DNA of 64,000 nt from Oscillospiraceae bacterium. GTDB lineage: Bacteria > Bacillota > Clostridia > Oscillospirales > Ruminococcaceae. Each line of letters opens with the position of its first letter. The stretch's first letter is position 1. Below the pieces are notes generated by a model. That model had not been told where the DNA came from. It did no database searches and saw only the letters and a list, made by a program, of their open reading frames with translations. The stretch lies in contig SVMX01000002.1 of assembly GCA_015067175.1 (NCBI GenBank), positions 124,001 to 188,000 of the forward strand, in the 5' to 3' direction. This document shows, piece after piece, positions 24,854 through 34,893 of this stretch. A program made the position numbers and the translations under genes.

Positions 24854-25732
24854 ATGAACGAACAGGTTTTAGCAGTACAGCGTATGCAGGACTACATAGA
24901 AGCGCATACCGACGAGGAGATCACTATGGCAGATCTATCAAAAACAGCGCTGTTTTCACCATGGTACTCCTACCGCATCTTCAAAGCGCTGACGGGAATA
25001 ACTCCGTCGGACTACATTCGCAGGCTCAGGCTTTCGAGATCGGCACTGAAGCTGAAAAACGAAAAAGCGAGAGTAGCGGATATCGCTTTTGAAATGGGCT
25101 TCGGCAGCGTTGACGGTTATCAGCGAGCGTTTCTGCGCGAGTTCGGCTGCAATCCCAAGGAGTACGCAAAAAATCCTGTTCCCATCACTCTTTTCATTCC
25201 CTACGGAGTAAAATTCAGAGAACTGCGAAAGGAAGAAACGACTATGGAAAACGTAAAGAATGTATTTATTCAGCAGCTTCACAAGCCCGCAAGAAAGGTC
25301 ATCATCAAGCGCGGAAAGAAAGCAGAGGACTACTTCGCATACTGCGAGGAGGTAGGCTGCGATGTATGGGGAACGCTCACAAGTATGGATTCCCTGTGCG
25401 GTGAGCCTGTCTGCCTGTGGCTTACCGAAAAATACAGAAAGCCCGACACCTCTGTTTATGTTCAGGGCGTGGAGGTTCCGCTTGATTACAGCGGTGTCAT
25501 ACCCGACGGCTTTGATGTTATCGAGCTGCCCGAGTGCGATTACCTCATGTTCCAGGGCGAGCCTTTTAAAGAGGAGGACTACTGCGAGGCTATCACAGCC
25601 GTTCAGCAGTCTATGGAGCGATATGTGCCCTCCGTCATCGGCTTCGAATGGGACAAAAACGAGCCTAAAATTCAGCTTGAGCCTATCGGCGAACGCGGAT
25701 ATATCGAGCTTAAAGCTATACGAAAGAAATAA
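24854..25732 (+). CDS. AraC family regulator with GyrI-like effector domain
   Basis: A 292-residue protein. Residues ~5-110 form an AraC/XylS DNA-binding domain with two helix-turn-helices (ITMADLSKTALFSPWYSYRIFK and VADIAFEMGFGSVDGYQRAF, then FGCNPKEYAK). The rest is a GyrI/Rob-type small-molecule binding domain (GVEVPLDYSGVIPDGFDVIELP). Such fusions sense toxic small molecules or drugs. No target gene is adjacent. Confidence 0.88.
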   Translation: MNEQVLAVQRMQDYIEAHTDEEITMADLSKTALFSPWYSYRIFKALTGITPSDYIRRLRLSRSALKLKNEKARVADIAFEMGFGSVDGYQRAFLREFGCNPKEYAKNPVPITLFIPYGVKFRELRKEETTMENVKNVFIQQLHKPARKVIIKRGKKAEDYFAYCEEVGCDVWGTLTSMDSLCGEPVCLWLTEKYRKPDTSVYVQGVEVPLDYSGVIPDGFDVIELPECDYLMFQGEPFKEEDYCEAITAVQQSMERYVPSVIGFEWDKNEPKIQLEPIGERGYIELKAIRKK

Positions 25733-25753
25733 TATTTACAAATAACACATTCA

Positions 25754-25795
25754 AGAGCAGTTCCGCTAAGCGAAACTGCTCTGTTTGTTTTTTTA
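25754..25795 (+). terminator. Terminator after the AraC-family gene
   Basis: AGAGCAGTT pairs with AACTGCTCT, followed by GTTTGTTTTTTT. Confidence 0.9.
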
Positions 25796-25829
25796 CCTTT
25801 CTTTTTCTTACAGAAAAATGATTTTCGCA

Positions 25830-25858
25830 TTGACATATTACGGTTTTTATTATATAAT
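25830..25858 (+). promoter_or_regulatory. Consensus promoter of the Ter/Tel stress operon
   Basis: Perfect TTGACA and TATAAT with a 17-base spacer, 42 bases before the first gene. Six consecutive genes follow with a terminator only after telA. Confidence 0.88.
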
Positions 25859-25899
25859 AAAATATGTATAATTATAACTAAAAACGGAGGAATAGCAAA

Positions 25900-26541
25900 A
25901 TGTCCGATTACATAAGAAGACTTCCCGTATACCTGCTGCTGGACTGCTCCGGCTCTATGGCAGGCGAGCCTATCGAAGCTGTAAAGCAAGGCATAAAGGC
26001 ACTTGTAAGCGAGCTTAAGGGTGACCCCCAGGCACTTGAAACAGCGTGCCTTTCTGTTATTACCTTTGACAGCTCCGCACGACAGATCACTCCCCTTACA
26101 GAGCTTATGCTGTTCAGAGAGCCTCAGCTTGCCGCAGGCGGCGCAACCGCTCTCGGCGCAGCGCTTCAGGTGCTTGCTGAATGTATCAAGGCGGAGGTGC
26201 GCACCTCCACCGCCACACAAAAAGGCGACTGGAAGCCGCTGGTGTTTATACTTTCCGACGGTGCGCCGACAGACGATCTCCAAGCTGGTCTTGACGCACT
26301 CAAGGGCGTTACCGCGGGCAATATTATCGCTTGTGCGGCAGGCGCAAACGCTAACACCGCAACTCTTAAAAAGATCACCAACAACGTGCTGATGATGAAC
26401 AATCTCACTGCGGGAGATATGGCACAGTTCTTCGCATGGGTGTCCAGCTCCGTCAAAGCGTCGTCCAAGAGCATCGACGCAAAGCCGGGCGACGCAGTGC
26501 AGCTTCCGCCTCCCCCTCAGGGCTTTGTTATTGTGCCGTAA
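25900..26541 (+). CDS. terY: TerY-like von Willebrand factor A protein
   Basis: A 213-residue single vWA domain. The metal-ion adhesion site is intact: LLLDCSGSMAGEP (DxSxS), GGATALGAAL and ILSDGAPTDD. It matches the TerY component of the TerY-P triad described with tellurium-resistance genes, in which a vWA protein sits beside a PP2C phosphatase and a kinase, as here. GGAGG precedes the ATG. Location is probably cytosolic (no signal peptide). Confidence 0.88.
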   Translation: MSDYIRRLPVYLLLDCSGSMAGEPIEAVKQGIKALVSELKGDPQALETACLSVITFDSSARQITPLTELMLFREPQLAAGGATALGAALQVLAECIKAEVRTSTATQKGDWKPLVFILSDGAPTDDLQAGLDALKGVTAGNIIACAAGANANTATLKKITNNVLMMNNLTAGDMAQFFAWVSSSVKASSKSIDAKPGDAVQLPPPPQGFVIVP

Positions 26542-26556
26542 GGCTGTGAATAATTT

Positions 26557-27807
26557 ATGAATGACGAACTTTACTCCGAAAGAATGCACGCTTCGGTATC
26601 AATGAGCGAAGACGAGCTTAAGCTCACCGACCGCGAGGTAATGGAGCACACCTCCTCGATATGGAAATATCGCCCGATAAAAGACGACGGTCTGGAAAAG
26701 CACGATGAAAACCACGCAAAGCACACCGTCACCTCAAACGGCGAGATGATTGGCGCACGCGTGCGCGGAAAAAAGCACAAGCATGACGGCACCAACTGCG
26801 ATGACTGGTTTGAGACCGCTGTGACAGACGGCTGTTTTATTGCGGTAGTATCCGATGGTGCAGGCTCAAAGCAGCTTTCGCGCACAGGCGCAAAGCTTTG
26901 CTGCGACAGCGCTGTATCCTACTTGAAAAGAGAGCTTTCCGCGCTGTTCAAAGCTGAGCCCGGTCTAAAGCAGAGCCTTGCGCTTGACATGGCAAACGCA
27001 GAATTTATGGCTGCGTGCGGAAAGATCGCTCCGCTTGTGCAGAATGCCGCAAGATATGCATTCGACAACACGATAAATTATCTCAGAGGAATATACTCCG
27101 ACGAACGTTACATCGCCGTTTTAGGACGCGCACCCGAGCTTTCCGACCTTTCCTGCACATATCTCGCTGCGGTCGTAATACCGCTTGATATTGGCAAAAG
27201 ACGCGAAAACCTTATAGTTACCGTACAGATAGGTGACGGCTGTATCTGTGCGATAAACTCCGACGCAGACTGTACTTCTTGCCTGAAGCTTATGGGCGAG
27301 CCTGACAGCGGCGCATTTTCGGGCGAAACACAGTTTCTGTCCGAGAGCGCAGTCAGCGCAGCTTCGCTTGCAGGAAAGACCCGAATAAGCCGCGGCTGCT
27401 CCGATGTTATTATGCTTATGACTGACGGAGTTGCTGATGACTACTTCCCTGCCGAGCCAATGGCAAAGCGGCTTTATCTCGACCTGTGCCTGAATGGGAT
27501 ACTCCCCATGCGCGGCATAATACCAAAGCCGCAGCTTCCCGAGCCGATCTCATTCCCTGCTGTCACAAAAGAGGGCGGCAGCGTGAAGCTTCAATATGCA
27601 AAGCAGCTTTATAACAGCAGCGACGACCCCGTAAACGAGCTTTGGCAGCGCCGAAATACGCTTAAAAGACACTCGCTGATGGCAAACGGCATTTCTCTCG
27701 GAGATACGCCAGAACAGCGGCTGCTTACATGGCTAGACAACTACAACGAGCGCGGAAGCTTTGACGACAGGACGCTTGTAATAATTCTGACCGACACAAA
27801 GGAATAA
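26557..27807 (+). CDS. PP2C-family protein phosphatase of the TerY-P triad
   Basis: A 416-residue protein whose residues ~65-410 form a PP2C-like domain: NCDDWFETAVTDGCFIAVVSDGAGSKQLSRTG carries the metal-binding Asp-Gly pair, QIGDGCICAI follows, and MLMTDGVADDY carries another Asp. The first ~60 residues are a charged extension. It would reverse the action of the downstream kinase, as inferred from the conserved triad. Confidence 0.85.
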   Translation: MNDELYSERMHASVSMSEDELKLTDREVMEHTSSIWKYRPIKDDGLEKHDENHAKHTVTSNGEMIGARVRGKKHKHDGTNCDDWFETAVTDGCFIAVVSDGAGSKQLSRTGAKLCCDSAVSYLKRELSALFKAEPGLKQSLALDMANAEFMAACGKIAPLVQNAARYAFDNTINYLRGIYSDERYIAVLGRAPELSDLSCTYLAAVVIPLDIGKRRENLIVTVQIGDGCICAINSDADCTSCLKLMGEPDSGAFSGETQFLSESAVSAASLAGKTRISRGCSDVIMLMTDGVADDYFPAEPMAKRLYLDLCLNGILPMRGIIPKPQLPEPISFPAVTKEGGSVKLQYAKQLYNSSDDPVNELWQRRNTLKRHSLMANGISLGDTPEQRLLTWLDNYNERGSFDDRTLVIILTDTKE

Positions 27808-27812
27808 ATGCT

Positions 27813-29288
27813 ATGAACAGCGGTGATATATGCCTCGCCACGTTAGAAAGCGGCGAAACAATTGAATATGTATTTGACGCAAATGCACCGCGCGGCGGAA
27901 TGAAGCATACGTTCTTCACCCCCGACAGAAAATATGCGGTGCAGTTCTTCAACAATCCGCGTGACGCGGCAAATCCGCAGATGCAAGATCGTATAAGAAC
28001 GATAGTCAGCCGTTACAACCCGACTGTGTCGGAGCAAAACGGCGGCGCACTCGGAAACACCGAAAAGACCGCAGACTATTTCAGAGCAAAGTTTTGTTGG
28101 CCTGTTGCAATCATAAAAAGTCCCGAATTTGGTATCGTCTGCCCTACCTATCCGCAAAATTTCTTCTTTGGCGAGGGCGCTTCCGCTGTGCTTAATCTCA
28201 GCGGAAAAGACAAAAAAAGCAACTGGTTCACAGGACGAAACCGAAAATATATCTCAAACGGCGAGCTTGGCGACTTCAGAATGATGCTGAGGATAGCAAT
28301 AGGTCTTGCAAGAAGCGTAAGACGTCTGCATCAGGCAGGACTTGCACATTCAGACCTTTCCTGCAACAACGTGCTGGTTGACCCACGCACAGGCTCGTCT
28401 GTGGTTATAGACATCGACTCACTGGTAGTGCCTAATAAGTACGCCCCAGAGGTGTGCGGAACGCGCGGCTATATTGCTCCCGAAGTTCTTGCAACGATGG
28501 AGCGCGACATGGCTGACCCGAGCCGCTGCCTGCCTTGTGTGCAGACGGACCTGCACGCTCTTCCTGTGCTTATCTACGAATATCTTTTTCTCCGTCACCC
28601 GCTTATCGGCCCTAAGATATACAGTGCCGACTCTGCGGAAAAGGACGATTTCCTTGCAATGGGTCCTATGGCGACTTTCATTGAAAATCCAAACGATAAC
28701 AGCAACCGTCCGCCTGACCTCGGAGTTACGATAACATCGCTTTCAAAAGGCCTTGAAGACCTGTTTATAAGAGCATTCGTTGACGGACTTCATCACCCCT
28801 CCGAGCGCCCCTCCGCAATGGAGTGGGAGAGCGAGCTTCTGCGTGCATGGGACAAGCTTCAGCCCTGCTCCAATCCTGCCTGCAGCAAGCGCTGGTTTAT
28901 ACTTCGCGATGAAAACGACCCTGTGTGTCCGTTTTGCGGCACAAGAATGCGCGGCAGCGTAGCAAAGCTTTCACTCAAAAGCGAGATGCGCGGCAGAAAA
29001 GGCGTTTTCAGAGATAAAGGCGAGCTGTTCATCTACGACAATATGCCGCTTTTTGATTGGCACGTTTTCTCAAACATACACAACGACGAAAAGGCAAGCG
29101 CGGAAATGCGCGCATATATCTGCCACAGGAACGATATGTGGCTGCTGGTGAATAACGGCGCTGAGGGTATGCTCTCTCCCGACGGCAGACTGGTGCCTAA
29201 GGGCAGTGCTATAGAGCTTAAAAACGGCTGTCTTTTCCGTATGAGCGGCCGCGAAAACGGACTTGCGGCACAGATAACCATAACATAA
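27813..29288 (+). CDS. Protein kinase with zinc ribbon, TerY-P triad
   Basis: A 491-residue kinase. The glycine loop is weak (NAPRGGMKHTFF), the catalytic loop is HSDLSCNNVL near residue 180, and the metal motif reads DIDSL instead of DFG. The APE region is GYIAPEVL. After the kinase core (~1-345) comes a zinc ribbon (CSNPACSKRW...CPFCG, ~350-380) and a C-terminal beta domain that may be FHA-like. AAGGA precedes the ATG six bases after the phosphatase gene. Confidence 0.85.
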   Translation: MNSGDICLATLESGETIEYVFDANAPRGGMKHTFFTPDRKYAVQFFNNPRDAANPQMQDRIRTIVSRYNPTVSEQNGGALGNTEKTADYFRAKFCWPVAIIKSPEFGIVCPTYPQNFFFGEGASAVLNLSGKDKKSNWFTGRNRKYISNGELGDFRMMLRIAIGLARSVRRLHQAGLAHSDLSCNNVLVDPRTGSSVVIDIDSLVVPNKYAPEVCGTRGYIAPEVLATMERDMADPSRCLPCVQTDLHALPVLIYEYLFLRHPLIGPKIYSADSAEKDDFLAMGPMATFIENPNDNSNRPPDLGVTITSLSKGLEDLFIRAFVDGLHHPSERPSAMEWESELLRAWDKLQPCSNPACSKRWFILRDENDPVCPFCGTRMRGSVAKLSLKSEMRGRKGVFRDKGELFIYDNMPLFDWHVFSNIHNDEKASAEMRAYICHRNDMWLLVNNGAEGMLSPDGRLVPKGSAIELKNGCLFRMSGRENGLAAQITIT

Positions 29289-29297
29289 GGAGGACTT

Positions 29298-30500
29298 ATG
29301 TCCGAGAATATAAACGACCTTATCTCCCGCACAAATTCGGGCGAGATCGCCTTGCTTCCCACGGGTGAATATGAGGGTCCGATATACATCACAAAGCCGA
29401 TAAAGCTTGTGGGCAATAACACCACCCTTTGGGCAAGACGCGGCAGCGTTATTGAGATGACCTGCGAGGGCGCGGCGCTCCAAGATTTGCGTGTAGAGCT
29501 TACCGAAGCACAAAGTTCACAGAATGCCATCGTTGCTCACGGTAAGACTATGATAAGCGATGTTGAAGTGATGGGCGCGGTAATGGGCTTCGGCGACGAG
29601 GACGGATACTTCGATATTCCACGCTCCATCGATCTCGGCACATTCGCCGCCGAGAAAAAAAACACGTTCATAATAAAGCTGAATGTGCCTGTTGCTTGTG
29701 AGCTTTCCTGCACTACAGCAGGAGTTTTATTCACGCCGTCATCGCTTCAGCAGGGCGAAAACCTTGTGACGATGACCGTCCAGGGCTTCAGCACGGGTAC
29801 GCTGCTTTACGGCGAGGCAATGCTTAGATCGCAGTTCACAAGACGAATTTACATAACAGGCAGACCATCTGCGGAAGTTCAACCGATAAACGGCAAGACC
29901 GTGTACGAATGCGGCAACGAAGCGCTTCAAAGCGATGTTTTTTCAGTGCTTTCCCCTGCCCCGTCTGAGGAGCTTCCTCCTGCGGATATCCGCAAGGGAC
30001 AGCGCATCTCACTGTATCAATATATCAAAAACAAATGCGAGATACATTTTACACATAGCTCGCCCAACACCGCAGAGATAGACCCGTATGTGTTTTTACT
30101 TGACGCAAACGGAAAGGTTTTCGGCAGCAAGGGCATGGTGTTTTTCGGCAACGAAAGCTCCGAAAACGGCAGTGTAAAATACTTTGCCGACGACGGACAT
30201 ATCGAAATAGACTTTGAAAAAATAGACTACCGTGTAGACAGGATACTGCTGACCTATTCACTTTACGCTGAGAGCGCTGCTCAAAGCTTCGCGGAAGTTA
30301 AATCACCTCGATGCTCATTCGTGGCAGACGGAAAAGAGCGCATAACCTACAGTATGTACAACATCGGCAATGCGCCAACCGCCATCGCACTGGAATTCTA
30401 CAACTACAAGGGCGAGTGGAAAGTTTCAGCCGAGGGCCGCGGCTACAGCGGCGGAATGGCGGCACTGTGCAACATCTTCGGTATAGTTGCCGATAATTAG
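29298..30500 (+). CDS. Beta-helix/TerD fusion protein
   Basis: A 400-residue protein. Residues ~1-130 look like a short right-handed beta-helix (repeated short strands such as ITKPIKLVGNNTTLWARRGS). The C-terminal ~175 residues are a TerD calcium-binding domain: IDPYVFLLDANGKVFG, VFFGNESSENGSVKY, EIDFEKIDYRVDRI, and GEWKVSAEGRGYSGGM. TerD proteins normally stand alone, so the fusion is uncommon. AAGGAGG precedes the ATG. Confidence 0.8.
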   Translation: MSENINDLISRTNSGEIALLPTGEYEGPIYITKPIKLVGNNTTLWARRGSVIEMTCEGAALQDLRVELTEAQSSQNAIVAHGKTMISDVEVMGAVMGFGDEDGYFDIPRSIDLGTFAAEKKNTFIIKLNVPVACELSCTTAGVLFTPSSLQQGENLVTMTVQGFSTGTLLYGEAMLRSQFTRRIYITGRPSAEVQPINGKTVYECGNEALQSDVFSVLSPAPSEELPPADIRKGQRISLYQYIKNKCEIHFTHSSPNTAEIDPYVFLLDANGKVFGSKGMVFFGNESSENGSVKYFADDGHIEIDFEKIDYRVDRILLTYSLYAESAAQSFAEVKSPRCSFVADGKERITYSMYNIGNAPTAIALEFYNYKGEWKVSAEGRGYSGGMAALCNIFGIVADN

Positions 30501-30536
30501 CGCAGAATTATCCTAGGGAAAGGAAATTACTCCGAT

Positions 30537-32726
30537 ATGGCGGATAAGAATTTATTCAAACGATATATAGGCTATGATAACACCGATGTTTTCCGCGGGC
30601 TTCTTCTCGACAGCTATATTGCGGTTCAGAAAAACGGACTTTTCTTCGGTGAAAATCTGCCGCTTGCCTCAACTGCGGAAATATCCGCTGCCGCGGCATA
30701 CACCGCCGCACAGCTTGATGACGCTGACGCGATACAGCAAGGACTTGACACTTGGCTTGCTTCGCAGAAAATAAAATGCGACAGCGGCGCGGTTTCTAAG
30801 GCTCTTGCCGAGGCGATACAAAGCTGCGGTGACGGACAGCGAAACACATATTTTGTACTGCTTTGCTGGCTGATGAAGTATCTTCCGCAAAAGCATGATA
30901 AAATACTTTACGTGGGCGCTGCAACGCTGCGCGAGCTGTATTTTCTGTATATCATGCACCTCGCAGGCTCCGAGATAATCTACACGTCATACGGCGAGGA
31001 CACGGACTTTGAACAGTTCACAAAGAAAGATGATGTAACCACTCTCGGCGGTGCGCTGAACACGCCCGTTGAGATAGATTTTGAAAACATCGATCTCAGC
31101 CTTGAAGGACAGCTCAGCGATATGCGCGCTGCCGCTCAGAAATACGACGGACTTGTTACACGCGGCACGACATCGGCGGCAGGAATATTTGAGGATTTCA
31201 TAAAAACTCACAAAAGCAGAGTTATTGCAAACGGCGGAGTTTACGGCGACGGCTGTGAGATACCCGTTTATTTTGCAGCGCTTATCGGCTATGACGAGGA
31301 AGCTGTTTATACAAATATGTTGCTGAAGTTCAAAGAGAGCTTCGCAGGGCTTAAAAAGCAGCTTATCTTCATAGAAACGTCGCTGTCAAACCCCGATGTT
31401 GACGAAACAAAGGCGCTTGGAAGCATTCCCCGCAACAGCACCGAGACTATGACAGACGCGCTTGCGCTGCTGATAAAGCTGAACGGCGACCCGCTGAGAA
31501 CTGCACTTGCACAAAGCACCCTGAAACAAATGCTGAATGCACTGTTCGAGGAAACAGGCAATCAAACGGTAGTTATGAACTACGGCACAAAGCTTGTGAC
31601 CTGGCTCTACCGCTGCACGCAGGGACGAAAATACTCCGTTCAGTATGAGGATATCCCGACCATACTGTATTACGGCGATATTTCACAGGCAGAGCTGTTT
31701 TTCCTGCATTTCATGTCACGCTGCGGCTTTGATGTTATTTACATCACCCCGAACAAAAATATGCTGGATATGGCGGTGGACAAAAACACCGACGGACGTA
31801 TGCAGATATTCCAGCTTCCGCAGACAAAGGAAAGCGGAAAATACCCCGACAAGCCCGTTAAAATGAGCATGGCGACTGTTGCCTACAATGCGGAGCGCGA
31901 GCTGGATACGATGCTGTACAACGGCGACGCAGGAATCTTCCGCGACTTCCAGTTCCCAAACTCTCAGGCAGTAACGCTCAAAACAACATATGAAGAAATA
32001 GGAATCCTGTGGAAGCACGAATCGAAATTCCGAACAGGATTTGAGGTTTCCGGTAACCTCGTAAGTGTTCCTAACATCTTCGCCAAAATAAGCGGCGTTA
32101 GGCGCGGCGATGAGGGTGATTATTGGAACGAGGTGCGTGACCGTCTCACCCCCGAAACAGTGCTTCGTATCAAGGAGGACAAGCCCGCTCCCGACGGTGA
32201 GCTTGACCTGTCGGCATACCGCAGCTTCTACCGCAACAGTCAGATAGACATTGCAAAGCTAAAGGCTTCTCCGCTCAACCGCTACAGCTACCTGCCCGAC
32301 AGGATCCAAGACCTTATATTCTACAAATTTCAAGAGGCAGCCGACAGCGGATTTATAAAGCTTTCGGGCGACGAGCTGATGTGCAGCATAATCCACTATG
32401 GTCTCGGCTTTGATAAGAATATGCTGAAGATACTTCAGCGCTTCGATTTTACGAAGCAGATACCCAAACTTATTTATATTGATGTCGTTGAGGCGACCTT
32501 TACACTGGAGGAATGTATCCATACAGTGCTTTGCAACCTCCTCGGCTTTGATATACTGGTGTACACACCGACAGGCTACAAAAATCTCGAAACATTCGTA
32601 GACAGCAGAGCCTTTGAAGAGCACACCATGGACGAATTTTTGTACACTATGGAGGTTCCGAAGCTTAAGATTCCCTCCGATGATAAAAACAGCGGATTTT
32701 TCGGAAGGCTGTTCAGGAAAGGATAA
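30537..32726 (+). CDS. yceG: YceG-like protein of the tellurium-resistance operon
   Basis: A 729-residue cytosolic protein recognised as YceG-like. It appears to contain two related halves: KILYVGAATLRELYFLYIMHLAGSEIIY and TILYYGDISQAELFFLHFMSRCGFDVIYITPN show the same strand-helix pattern. YceG is placed in a predicted biosynthetic module linked to Ter genes; its reaction is unknown. Directly followed by telA, as in Bacillus yceG-yceH. Confidence 0.82.
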   Translation: MADKNLFKRYIGYDNTDVFRGLLLDSYIAVQKNGLFFGENLPLASTAEISAAAAYTAAQLDDADAIQQGLDTWLASQKIKCDSGAVSKALAEAIQSCGDGQRNTYFVLLCWLMKYLPQKHDKILYVGAATLRELYFLYIMHLAGSEIIYTSYGEDTDFEQFTKKDDVTTLGGALNTPVEIDFENIDLSLEGQLSDMRAAAQKYDGLVTRGTTSAAGIFEDFIKTHKSRVIANGGVYGDGCEIPVYFAALIGYDEEAVYTNMLLKFKESFAGLKKQLIFIETSLSNPDVDETKALGSIPRNSTETMTDALALLIKLNGDPLRTALAQSTLKQMLNALFEETGNQTVVMNYGTKLVTWLYRCTQGRKYSVQYEDIPTILYYGDISQAELFFLHFMSRCGFDVIYITPNKNMLDMAVDKNTDGRMQIFQLPQTKESGKYPDKPVKMSMATVAYNAERELDTMLYNGDAGIFRDFQFPNSQAVTLKTTYEEIGILWKHESKFRTGFEVSGNLVSVPNIFAKISGVRRGDEGDYWNEVRDRLTPETVLRIKEDKPAPDGELDLSAYRSFYRNSQIDIAKLKASPLNRYSYLPDRIQDLIFYKFQEAADSGFIKLSGDELMCSIIHYGLGFDKNMLKILQRFDFTKQIPKLIYIDVVEATFTLEECIHTVLCNLLGFDILVYTPTGYKNLETFVDSRAFEEHTMDEFLYTMEVPKLKIPSDDKNSGFFGRLFRKG

Positions 32727-32732
32727 GTTATT

Positions 32733-33908
32733 ATGGCATTACAATTCACACCCGGCGCACAGATTGCTAACGCTGAAGTTATCGAAGCAACAGCAGAAGT
32801 AAAATCCGCTCCCGTTGCTACTGCTGAAGCAGCAGCTCTTGACACAAAGATCGAAGAAGTTAAGAACTTCAACATTGTTGTAAAGACCGAGGAGATCAAG
32901 CAGGAGCTTGCAAGCAGCAAGGAGATCGACGCGCTTGTAAGCACCATCAACGTAAACGACGCTAACACAATCGTTAAGTTCGGTTCTGAGGCTGCAGAGG
33001 AGATCTCCAAGGCTTCCGATCAGGTGCTGGGTTCCATGAGCATCGACCAGATCAACGACACAGGCACAATGCTGAAAAACCTCGCAGCTGTTATGGATCA
33101 GTTCGATATCGACGAGATCAAGGACGACAAGCCTGGCTTCTTCGGCAGCCTTAAAAAGAAGATCGAAAAGATCCTCAACAAGTACACCACAATGGGCAAC
33201 GAGATCGACAAGATCTATGTTCAGCTCAAGACATACGAGTCTGAGATCGAATCCTCTAACACAAAGCTCAACAATATGTACGAGGCAAACCTCGGCTACT
33301 ATCAGCAGCTCGTCAAGTACATCATGGCAGGCGAGCAGGGCGTTAAGGAGCTTGACGCTTTCATCGAGGAGTACAAGGCTAAGGTAGAGGCTAATCCCGA
33401 TGACGGAACTATCCGTATGGATCTCTCCAATCTCCAGCAGATGAGAGAGATGCTCGACCAGCGTGTAATGGATCTGAAGGTAGCTGAAAACGTAGCTATC
33501 CAGACCGTCCCTATGCTGAAGACCATGGAGTACTCCAACCTCAACCTTATCAGAAAGATAAACTCCGCATTCATCATCACAATGCCCGTATTCAAGCAGG
33601 CTCTCGCTCAGGCTATAATGCTGAAAAGACAGCGTATTCAGGCTGAGTCGCTCAACGCGCTTGACGAAAAGACCAATGAGATGCTGATAAAGAACGCTCA
33701 GAACACCGTTGACCAGAGCAAGGCTATCGCAGCTATGTCCGCAGGCAGCTCTATCAAGGTGGAAACTCTCCAGCAGACATGGCAGACCATCGTTACAGGT
33801 ATCGACGAGGTTCAGGCTATTCAGGATCAGGCTCGCGAAAAGCGCAAGCAGGACGCTGTTACTCTTGAGGGTATCAAGGACGAATACAAGAAGCGCATGA
33901 AGGCGTAA
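32733..33908 (+). CDS. telA: Toxic anion resistance protein TelA family (YceH-like)
   Basis: A 391-residue, largely helical cytosolic protein of the TelA/KlaA family. The conserved core runs from PGFFGSLKKKIEKILNKY through the central helices to QTWQTIVTGIDEVQAIQ. It probably forms coiled-coil assemblies and is linked to tellurite, envelope and antibiotic stress tolerance. Codon use here is strikingly regular (GAG, AAG, ATC), suggesting high expression. AAAGGA precedes the ATG. Confidence 0.9.
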   Translation: MALQFTPGAQIANAEVIEATAEVKSAPVATAEAAALDTKIEEVKNFNIVVKTEEIKQELASSKEIDALVSTINVNDANTIVKFGSEAAEEISKASDQVLGSMSIDQINDTGTMLKNLAAVMDQFDIDEIKDDKPGFFGSLKKKIEKILNKYTTMGNEIDKIYVQLKTYESEIESSNTKLNNMYEANLGYYQQLVKYIMAGEQGVKELDAFIEEYKAKVEANPDDGTIRMDLSNLQQMREMLDQRVMDLKVAENVAIQTVPMLKTMEYSNLNLIRKINSAFIITMPVFKQALAQAIMLKRQRIQAESLNALDEKTNEMLIKNAQNTVDQSKAIAAMSAGSSIKVETLQQTWQTIVTGIDEVQAIQDQAREKRKQDAVTLEGIKDEYKKRMKA

Positions 33909-33931
33909 TCCACATCATAACATAGCACAAA

Positions 33932-33968
33932 AAATCGGCTTTTGAAATATCAAAAGCCGATTTTTTTT
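33932..33968. terminator. Bidirectional terminator between telA and mscS
   Basis: A perfect 14-bp stem (AAATCGGCTTTTGA and its complement) with a T-tract on the right and an A-tract on the left, serving both convergent operons. Confidence 0.93.
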
Positions 33969-34893
33969 ATTTATCCTTTATAACATGAACATCAAGCTGG
34001 TCATAAGGAATGGAGATATTGTTTTCGATGAATGCCGCACGCACCGCCTCGGTGGTTGCGAAATACACGTCCCAGTAGTCCTCGGTCTTGCACCACGGAC
34101 GAGTAGCAATAACTACCGCACTTGCGCCATGCTCCAGCATACGCACCGTAGGCTCAGGGTTTTTCAGCACCTTGGGATTACTCTCAAGTACACCCAAAAG
34201 TATATCACGCGCCTTTTCATAATCGTCCTCATAGGAGATGGAAAAGGTGAGATCAACGCGGCGTGTATCATTAGTAGAATTATTGATAACAACAGCATTT
34301 ACCGCCTGGCCGTTTGGAATAAATATCGCCTGATTAGTGCCTGAGTCAAGCCGTGTATGTACAATTGATATCTGTTTTACCGTGCCCTCAACGCCGTTGG
34401 CGATAATATAATCGCCTATCTTAAAAGGCTTTGTTATCATAAGCACGAAGCCGCCTGCGACGTTAGAAAGGCTGTCCTGAAGCGCAAGACCTATCGCAAC
34501 GCCTGCCGTACCGATAACCGTGATGACCGAGGTGGTAGGGATACCCAGCATAGACAGCACAACTATCAAAAGAACGACATACAGAACTATCCTTATGCAC
34601 TGCTTTAAAAACTTTGACGCAGTAAGGTCTACCTTTGATTTATCAAGACCTTTTGAAATAAGCCAAAGCGAGAATTTACAAGCGACAAGGCCTACTATAA
34701 GAATAACGATTGCGAACAATATAGTCGGCAGAGAATGAAGAAAGCTGTCAAGCAGTCCTTGAAAAAAACCGCCTATCTTATCAAGCGCTTCCTCGGGCTT
34801 GTCAAACAGCTCATTCACTTTATCGCCGAGCGTTACTTCGTCAACAGCCTCTTTAGTCATCGCAGCTTCCGCCGTGGAAATGAGCCTTATCAT
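33967..34893 (-). CDS. Small-conductance mechanosensitive channel (MscS family)
   Basis: A 308-residue channel with three membrane helices (~52-75, ~92-115, ~122-150). The third carries GIPTTSVITVIGTAGVAIGLALQDSLSNVAGG, the pore helix pattern, followed by FKIGDYIIANGVEGTVKQISI, the beta domain. It is the last gene of the lysine operon and overlaps the ACT gene. It may release osmolytes or amino acids; a lysine-related role is only a suggestion from context. Confidence 0.92.
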   Translation of the reverse strand: MIRLISTAEAAMTKEAVDEVTLGDKVNELFDKPEEALDKIGGFFQGLLDSFLHSLPTILFAIVILIVGLVACKFSLWLISKGLDKSKVDLTASKFLKQCIRIVLYVVLLIVVLSMLGIPTTSVITVIGTAGVAIGLALQDSLSNVAGGFVLMITKPFKIGDYIIANGVEGTVKQISIVHTRLDSGTNQAIFIPNGQAVNAVVINNSTNDTRRVDLTFSISYEDDYEKARDILLGVLESNPKVLKNPEPTVRMLEHGASAVVIATRPWCKTEDYWDVYFATTEAVRAAFIENNISIPYDQLDVHVIKDK

